A stretch of 64,000 nt of DNA from Darksidea phi (taxonomy: Eukaryota > Ascomycota > Dothideomycetes > Pleosporales > Lentitheciaceae): the NCBI GenBank assembly GCA_030770425.1, contig JASJFT010000038.1:124001-188000 (forward strand), written 5' to 3'. The notes beneath the pieces are model-generated. The model saw only the letters and a list, made by a program, of their open reading frames with translations. It had not been told where the DNA came from and ran no database searches. The stretch's first letter is position 1. Every line of letters starts with the position of its first letter. Positions 56,759 to 64,000 of this stretch are shown one piece after another. Made by a program: the position numbers and the translations under genes.

Positions 56759-57194
56759 GGTAGTGTCTAAATCAGCAGGAACAGTTATTACGAATTGCTG
56801 CCGAAGAAAAAATCCTCCTAGGCGACACCGTCTCCTTTTTATAGACGGCCGAGGCTGTCATTTGTAAGCAACTCTTAGGGAACCGGATCTTCAAACAAGA
56901 TATTTAGAATCTCATATTTCAATTTCCACTTACTACCGTAGTGCGAAGCACTGCGCGAGTGGAACGTTTTGAAAATCAATGAATGACGTGTGGCCGGGGG
57001 AGGTTTAACTCACGTGAGAACGTACCACGCACGGACCGCCAATTTTTGGCTTCACTAATGCCCGCGAGCTCGTCATCACTCACACAGCACCTTCAGCATT
57101 CCACAACAGCAACTATTGGGGAGTTCGATTGTAACATGCCGCAATCGCGTCGGTAACGCCTAACAGAAGCTCCAGAAAGCTTCCAACCTCCACA
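56759..57194. promoter_or_regulatory. shared GST/TFB4 promoter region
   Basis: 436 bp between divergent starts. The GST side has a TATA box; the TFB4 side has none visible. Confidence 0.4.
56834..56843 (-). promoter_or_regulatory. TATA box of the GST gene
   Basis: TATAAAAAGG on the minus strand about 80 bp before the start codon, a full consensus that suits a stress-inducible gene. Confidence 0.55.
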
Positions 57195-58423
57195 ATGAAC
57201 GTTATCGACGGCACAGATCGTCATGTAAAGGTGGATGAGGGTGTGTATATACCTTTAACTGCAAGAACCATAGCTAAATAATCTTGCAGGCCCTCCCCCA
57301 TCCCTCCTAACGATCGTGCTCGATACAAATCCCCACGCTTGGGCGCATCTTTCCTCCTCTCTCCCGCTTTCGACCGCACTCGCGAACATCCTCGTCTTTA
57401 TAAACGCGCATCTGGCTTCCGGAAATGCCAACTGTGTCGCGGTAATAGCATCGCACTCGCACAAGGCGTGCTTTCTTTACCCTTCGCCTACACCTCCGTC
57501 TTCACAGCCTCACCATGGCGTCTCGAACGGCGACGTAGAAATGAACGGCACGGCGAACAAACCCCTCTGCTCTGTGCTCGACAATCCTAATAAGTATCGA
57601 CCTTTCGCAACCGTCGAAATCGCTATCCTTAACAACTTCGCCAAGTTGATGCAAGAAACGAACGAATCTCATCTCTCCGCGACACCAACAACACTTATAG
57701 GTGGCGCGCTCTCTCTCGCACTCTCCTTCATCGCGAAATCCACCCTACGTCATTCTCCCACCGCTACGCATGCAGACGCTCTTCTCTCCCTCGCGGACTC
57801 TGAAGGCACTCATACCCAGCGGAATACGCTCACCTCGCGTATTCTCATTGTCTCAGTGAGCGGCGACCTCGCAAATCAATACATACCTATGATGAATAGC
57901 ATTTTCGCGGCGCAAAGGAAGAGAGTTCCTATTGACATATTGAAGCTGGCAGGGGACACGGTGCTATTGCAGCAGGCAAGTGATGCGACAGGCGGCGTCT
58001 ATATGAAGCCTGAGAGGCCAGAAGGATTGCTGCAATACCTTATGATGGGCTTTTTGCCGGATGCATCAGCTAGGAGGAATCTGATCATGCCTAGTGCCGG
58101 TGGAGTTGATTTCAGGGCAGCATGCTTCTGTCACAGGAAGGTGGTGGACATTGGCTATGTGTGTAGTGTGTGCTTGAGCAGTAAGTGCCATCTTCGAAAG
58201 CTAAAGACTATGACGCTGATTATGTTTAGTATTCTGCGAGCCATCCCTACCAGACAACCTCTGTATGACCTGCGGCTCATTCCTCTCGCTCCGTAGCGCA
58301 CAGAAGAATCCTCCAGCCCTCATACCGCGAAAAAAGAAAAAGAAGAAGAGGGTTGGCGGTACGGATTCGGCGACACCAGGAGGCAGTACGCCTGCTGGGT
58401 CGAGCACACCTATGCATACATAA
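57195..58423 (+). CDS. TFB4: TFIIH subunit Tfb4 (p34)
   Basis: Core subunit of TFIIH, used in RNA polymerase II initiation and nucleotide excision repair. Model of 376 residues, exons 57195-57240, 57290-58180 and 58230-58423. The first exon is short (MNVIDGTDRH...); the vWA-like domain starts PPPSLLTIVLDTNPHAWA and includes ILIVSVSGDLANQYIPMMNS and DILKLAGDTVLLQQASDATG. The C-terminal zinc module has CFCH, then CSVCLS, and after the last intron FCEP and CMTCG, giving the expected C4-type ligands. A run of Lys (RKKKKKKRV) follows. The reading across both introns fits the family throughout. Confidence 0.92.
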
Positions 58424-59058
58424 TTTGGCGTTTCAAATAACAGTGATGGCGTAAGGTTTGCATATATAGGCGTTTGGGCTAGATATTATCGGCATTTCAA
58501 GGCGCTTTTATTCCCGGATCTCTCGGACATGGAGGGAAAACACGAAGTCATGAGAATGAGACTTATTGATTTAGGGGCGATTTGATGTCAGGAGAGTGTC
58601 GAGTGCTAGTTCCCATTGTCCTAGACCTGCCCCTCGCGATTGCGGCGCACATGCAGTTTGTACCGTCGAGCTACGTACGAAGTCTGTTTGCACATGTTCA
58701 TCTGGCGAGTGTACGCGGAATTATGAGGTGCAAACCTTGGTATCGAGGAACAAGATGACAAGCTATGCTTCCTCTCGTTCAGAAGACTCGCCAACGCGCT
58801 GTTGCATTGCCGAGGTTCAAATGTGCCACCAACACGACCCGCGCCGTCGGCTTCTAAAGCAGCCATTCTCGGTCGTGCAAAACTCCCCCAGGAAAAGAAG
58901 GGCCGGGGATACCCCGCAAAATTGGTCGCATAAAGCGAGGGGCTCGCGTGACTAGAACAGGGCATCCCCTGCATAAGCTACTGGCTTCCCCAGCGCTGTT
59001 GTTAGCCACCCTCCAGCCTCCCTTACACATCCCTTGACATCAACTTAAGAGCTTCGAG
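58424..59058. other. intergenic, 0.6 kb
   Basis: TFB4 3' flank and monooxygenase promoter; opposing ORFs of about 118 codons (58596-58955, 58621-58974) overlap each other and show no domain. Confidence 0.45.
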
Positions 59059-60777
59059 ATGGGCGAGACTATTCGAAGAGTCAATGGCTACGACCACAAT
59101 GCCTACACATACTATCCCGTTCTCATTGTGGGGGCAGGAGCTTCAGGCATCGCGATGGCGTGTAGACTGAAGGACGAGCTCGGATTTGATCAGTTCCGCA
59201 TATTTGATCGCCAGGCTGGTATTGGAGGCACGTGGTGGATTAACCGGTATCCTGGGGTAGCGTGGTGAGTGTTGTCATTGATGTTTCTATTATGGATCAT
59301 GTCGTTGGATGATGCTCCAACTAAAGCAATGCTAACGCGGTTTCTATCCCATCATCGCTGACAGTAGCCAACTAGCGATGTTCCCGCCCCGTTTTACAGT
59401 TTCTCGTTCGCGCAGAACAAAAACTGGACCACCTTCTACCCGCCGGGTCGTGAAATCGTACAGTACTACCACGACGTGTGCCAGCAATACAAGATTACGG
59501 ACAAATTCGAGCTCAACACCGATATCGAGCAATGCACATGGCTGGACAACGAACAACTATGGGAGGTTAAGCTCCGACGAATGGTAGCAGGCATGGGCGA
59601 CCTCAGCGCCAAAGACCGCATGAAGATTGTAGAAGTACAGGGCGAGGCGGCCGTGTATTCAGAGACAGAAATCGTGAGAGCAAAGGTCGTGATAAGTTGT
59701 GTGGGAGGGCTGGTGGAACCCAAAGGGTGGCCGGACGAGATTCCTGGGATCCAGGGGTTCAAGGGACCGGTCTTCCACTCAGCGCGATGGGACGAAAGCG
59801 TGGATTTCACGGATAGAAGTGTAGTCGTTGTCGGCACGGGATGTAGTTCCGCACAACTTGTCCCCCGATTACCACACGCACCCTACAACGCCAAATCCAT
59901 CGTCCAACTTATGCGCACTCCGCCCTGGGTTGTGCCCTCCTTTATACCACCCGGTGGAGACGAGTGGTGGGAAAAGAACAGTACTGCACTCCTCAAAGCT
60001 GTCCCAGGTCTTCTTCAAGCCCTCCGTTTTACCATATTTGCTTCCGCAGAGGTAACATTCAAGCGACTCTTTCCTAGCACGCCGTACGCGGAGAAGCATC
60101 GAAAAATTTACGAGGCGCAGATGATCAAGCGAATGAAGAGAATTGTGCCAGAGAAGTATCATGAAATGCTGACCCCAGATTATGGGCTGGGTTGTAAAAG
60201 GCGGATTTTTGACAAGAGATGGTATCAGGGTTTGAATGACGACAGGATCGAGTTAACTACACAGCCGCTCACTCGAGTGAAGGAGGACAGCGTTGTCATT
60301 GGCCCTGGTGCTACATACCCTAAGAATGTAAAGAGCGATCTGCCAGAGAGAGAGGTACCAGCCGATATCATTGTCCTCGCCAACGGCTTCGACACAACCA
60401 AGTGGCTACATCCACTGCGAGTCGCCGGAAAAGGCGGCAAAGACCTAGTCGAAACAATGGAAGAGCGCGGTGGCGCCCAAGCCTATCAGGGCACAGCTAT
60501 GGACGGCTTCCCCAACTTCTTCATGATCTTTGGCCCAAACACTGTGACCGGCCATTCATCCGTCGTCATGGCATCTGAAAACATGGTCAATTACAGCTTG
60601 AGTTTCATCAAGCTACTGTTGAATGGAGAAGCGTCGGCGGTGGATGTCAAGCATGAGGCCGAGGTGGCATACACCAGCAATCTCCAGAGGGCGCTCAAGG
60701 ACACCGTTTTCATGAGCGGTGGGTGTACTAGTTGGTACTTTACTAAAAATGGGTGGAACAGCACGGCGTACCCGTAA
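59059..60777 (+). CDS. FAD monooxygenase, Baeyer-Villiger type
   Basis: Flavoprotein monooxygenase of 535 residues, exons 59059-59264 and 59376-60777. The 111-nt intron splits the Cys codon of YPGVACDVPAPFYSF. FAD-binding Rossmann motif VLIVGAGASGIAMACRL with IGGTWWINRYPG; the Baeyer-Villiger fingerprint FxGxxxHxxxW(P/D) reads FKGPVFHSARWD; the second, NADPH-binding motif is VVVVGTGCSSAQLV. The C-terminal part keeps IIVLANGFDTTKWLHP and FPNFFMIFGPNTVTGHSS. Such enzymes turn ketones to esters or lactones in steroid, alkane-ketone or secondary-metabolite pathways; the substrate is unknown. No N-terminal signal. The next gene, a Zn2Cys6 factor, lies 1.1 kb downstream on the same strand and could be its regulator (inference). 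Confidence 0.9.
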
Positions 60778-61885
60778 GCCATGCCCCCAAAGGAGGGGTT
60801 ACGAAGCCAGTAAAGCTCCTAAGGTGGGGGTCGGTACCTGAATGTCTCAGCCGAATTGCGTCGCATTCCCGAGACAGCGCGGCTTCTAGTATAAGACAAC
60901 AGGACTCGATACCCTTCCGGGTGAGCTTTGCCGACTTCGCACCCCGAACTTTACGCATATTCTCCACAAGAAATGAATGCTAACTGTGGGCTAGGTATTC
61001 GCAAATCGAATTCTGGAGGCGGTGTGTCATGCCCAAATGGAGCGATTGGAACATCGAGTACACGCAAAAAGGAAAATCACATATCCGCAGGACTCGAGCT
61101 ATGCGTTTGCTCGCTGTGGCTTTGGCGGTTGTGGGGTTGTATCGGGCGCATCAAAGTGGGGTAAGTCTGAAGGAGATGAGGGCGAGGATTTTAGGGACCT
61201 TGCAGGAGTCGTTTGCTTTTGTTGTTCAGATCGCGACGTCACTTCGAAATCATGTGGTGGAGGCTTTGAGGAAGTGAGGTTGCATGCATGTATGGTGGGA
61301 GCAGATAATTGGCCCCCTGGGAATGTAGTGTGGGCGTTTGCAAAGCAAGATTTACTCATAGCTCAAAGAAGAAGTGGTCATACAGAGGATCAAACAGAGG
61401 TGTTTGTGTGAGAACAGCTCATGATGGTGCATTCACACCGGAGATTGAACGAGGCGTGATAACTTGGAACTCCCATTTCTCTATGCAAAACCTAATCTCG
61501 CAGTCGCAGGTCTAGGACGGGATATAAGGTGATGGTACCATCCTTCTGTGTACAGCTCTACGGCTCTATTATCGTGTATAAGGTGTGGGTATAGCACCTC
61601 TACTGTGGTTCATGCAGACCTTGCAAAAGGGAGTCACACTATGCAAGTCCAAAACAAAGAAGGTGATAGTACAAAGTCGGTAAAGCCTATCCACAGTAGA
61701 CCTATTATATCATAGTAGTTTTGCGAGGGATGCGCCAAGACAGAACTACTCGGAGTACCCCGCAGATCTTCGTTTGAGCCGAGAGGTCCAAGCGCGGACA
61801 GCTGCTCAAAGCTCCATAGACTGCAGCGGACGCCTATCGTTGCTTCACTCGTGGCGAGGTGCTCGGGTGAAACTTATTTGTCGCC
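60778..61885. other. intergenic, 1.1 kb
   Basis: Monooxygenase 3' flank and promoter of the regulator. Overlapping plus-strand ORFs at 60928-61515 show no domain and are not supported. Confidence 0.45.
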
Positions 61886-64000
61886 ATGTCTCCATCCAAC
61901 AGCGATACTATGAGCCCGCCCAACGAGACGAATGGCACTGGGAAGCGGAGAACCGATGATGGACCCCCCCAGCCCCGGGCGAAGCGCAATCGCTATATAT
62001 CTATTGCTTGGTGCGTTGGATGCGGGTTTACATGGCCGGAGTGACAGGGCAGTGGCGCTGACGACAGTCCTAGCAACGAGTGCAAGCGTAGGAAGATCAA
62101 GTGCAATGGGCAGACGCCATGCCAGCGGTGCGGGAACCTGTCGCTCGAGTGCAACTATGCGCCGAACTGCTGTAACAACTTCAAAGAATCCGAGTAAAGG
62201 GCCTCCAAATGGCTTTGCGATGACGCGCTGACTTTCATAGCGAGTTCAAGCAGATGTCGGCGCATATTGGGGATCTCCAGCAACAAGTCGAGACGCTCGC
62301 GGCTAACATGAACTCCCTCAAGCACCAAGTCGAACTGCAAGGTGCAGGCTCGATTGGCACGCCTTTCGGTGCACAAGACTATCCTCGGACCATGTCCATC
62401 GGTCATAGTTCCATGATCCCTCTTTCGCCCCCGCGGCCACCCACGAAGTCGTTCAGCAAGCATCCCCGCTTCCACGGACCCACGTCGAGCACGTTTAGTC
62501 TGGGAGTAGCGAAGTCGAGCTTGAAGACTATGGGCATAACGGGGCCTGGGGACCTCGAAGACGAGGGGATGGTGACGCAGGATGCTACACCCATGGCTAG
62601 TCCGCCCACTGGAAATGCTGCCCTCCCCAGGCCGGCGTTACATGCCGACAAGGATCCGATTTGGGCGCTCTCAAAGCACGATGCTTTGCGGTTGGTGCAT
62701 GTGTGGCATGAAGAGATGGGATTAATGTATCCCTTCTTAGACATTGAGAAGGTTATACGGCATGCTGAGAGGCTATTCTCGTTCATCGAAGCTGCGAGTA
62801 GAGCTGGCTTGATGCAAGGTGCACTACCCGGTGCGGATGCGATCCAGGACGACCAAACCAACATCTTGAAGATGATGCTTGCCATTGCCTTGGTTCTTGA
62901 AGGGAATGGCAAGGATCCGCTAGGAGAAAGACTGTTCAGCAACGTCCTTCATGTTTTTGAAAGAACGTTATCAGAGCCAGTTGACTTGAGGAGCATCCAT
63001 AGACTGACAATAGCCGTGAGTACCCCAAAGGACATCCACAAGCTGCTGCTGATTGTGCTAGGCCATGTATCATTTTCACAGGGACGACGAAGCCCTCGCC
63101 TGGCGTATTATCGGTCTAGCTGCCCGTCAATGCTTTGAGATGGGCCTGCATCGTCGAGAGACGTATACCTCTTTTACCGATGCGGGGGAGCACGCTATAG
63201 CTATCAGGACATTTTGGTCTGTCTATGTTCTTGATAGACGTTGGAGCTTCGGGACGGGTCTACCGTTCGCTCTGCAAGAGTCGGACATCGATCAAAACCT
63301 TCCCAAGCCGGTGAGTTGTGTTTGCTGCCTAACTTCTACACGCAGCCTATTGATGCGATCTACAGGACGAATCTACGCCATATCTCAATGCAATGATTAC
63401 TTACAGTGTCATTGGATCAAAGGTTTGGAAGTCAGTCGCCAATACCGACGCCGCTCAGAATACAATCAATAAAGACGACATTGCATTCCTCGACTTCCAA
63501 GTGTTGAACTGGCTCCGATCGATACCGGACTCTCTAAAATTTATCCATCCGGACAGTGGGCAGCAGATTGAGCCACCGTCGCGCGGCCTTCATCGGCTTC
63601 AAGTCGCGCTGTACCTTCGAGCGAATCAGATGCGGATCCTGATCTATCGGTCTGTTTTGCACACTGCAACCTCCATCATGGAGAACCTGGACTTTGCGCA
63701 TACAGTTGTTAAGGTATCGAAGGACACTATCCGGATACTGACATACGTCAATCAGACATCAGATATTTACAAGGCGCAACAAACCATGTTCAACTACTTC
63801 CTCATATCTGCTCTTGCGGTCTTGTTTCTAGCAGTCGCACACGCACCGGCCGAATTCAGTCCTCAAGCTCGAGACGAGTTTTACATGGCCCTAGACCTAG
63901 TCCGCGGTCTGTCAGCAAATTCTTACGTCTCTAAACGTCTCTGGAAGACTATCAAGATGCTGAAGGAGGTCGGACCTAGACTGGGCCTAAACGTTCGCAA
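61886..64000 (+). CDS. Zn2Cys6 transcription factor, cut by right edge
   Basis: Nuclear regulator, open at the right edge; 634 codons visible. Exons 61886-62010, 62074-62193, 62241-63015, 63062-63310 and 63366 onward. The zinc cluster is C-x2-C-x6-C-x5-C-x2-C-x6-C (CNECKRRKIKCNGQTPCQRC, then the sixth Cys), preceded by basic PRAKRNRYISIA. Intron 1 splits the codon of the first Cys. Next comes a coiled-coil linker (IGDLQQQVETLAANMNSLKH) and the fungal-specific transcription factor domain (HVWHEEMGLMYPFLDIEKVI; AMYHFHRDDEALAWRIIGLA; FWSVYVLDRRWSFGTGLPFA). The target is unknown. Phases agree at all four introns. Confidence 0.88.

Overview
The window is nuclear DNA of a filamentous ascomycete (Pezizomycotina; a Dothideomycete-like fungus is my inference, and I cannot name a species). 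Genes sit on both strands. Most carry short introns of about 45-60 nt with GT..AG ends and CTAAC/CTGAC-type branch sites. Three proteins carry Zn2Cys6 clusters, a HET-domain relic is present, and some spacers have the CpA-poor, TpA-rich look of repeat-induced point mutation (RIP). All gene models were spliced by eye from conserved protein frames, so intron coordinates are proposals, although reading phases agree at every junction given.

Left part (1-35.6 kb), mostly conserved housekeeping genes. In order: a doubtful ORF cut by the left edge; TRS65 (TRAPPII) head-to-head with PRP40 (U1 snRNP); an unrecognised helical protein; ethanolamine kinase; a CTF1-beta/FarB-like regulator of fatty-acid use; a secreted cysteine-repeat protein; an acyl-CoA dehydrogenase; MON2 (Golgi/endosome) head-to-head with the ubiquitin E2 variant MMS2; a DUF1763 LYR-motif protein converging on GIR2; ACL4 (chaperone of ribosomal protein L4); and SCAP (sterol sensing).

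Middle (35.6-48.1 kb). A HET pseudogene with several lesions is followed by intact conserved genes: a HAD phosphatase, TTC1-like, VPS24 (ESCRT-III), p23/Sba1 (Hsp90 co-chaperone), and a transcription factor with both a BED-like finger and a Zn2Cys6 cluster.

Accessory island (48.2-54.1 kb). An aldo/keto reductase pseudogene, about 3 kb of AT-rich probably RIP-degraded DNA, a microsatellite and a multiply broken MFS drug-transporter pseudogene.

Right part (54.4-64 kb). A DUF4267 membrane protein, a Nudix hydrolase converging on a glutathione S-transferase, TFB4 (TFIIH), a Baeyer-Villiger-type monooxygenase, and a Zn2Cys6 regulator that runs off the right edge.

I found no convincing tRNA, rRNA, CRISPR array or intact transposon. 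I did not find a clearly new multi-gene system. The most unusual items are the exon-per-repeat secreted protein, the two-finger transcription factor, a GC-AG intron in MON2, a perfect 15-bp hairpin between two converging genes, and the decayed self-recognition and transporter genes.
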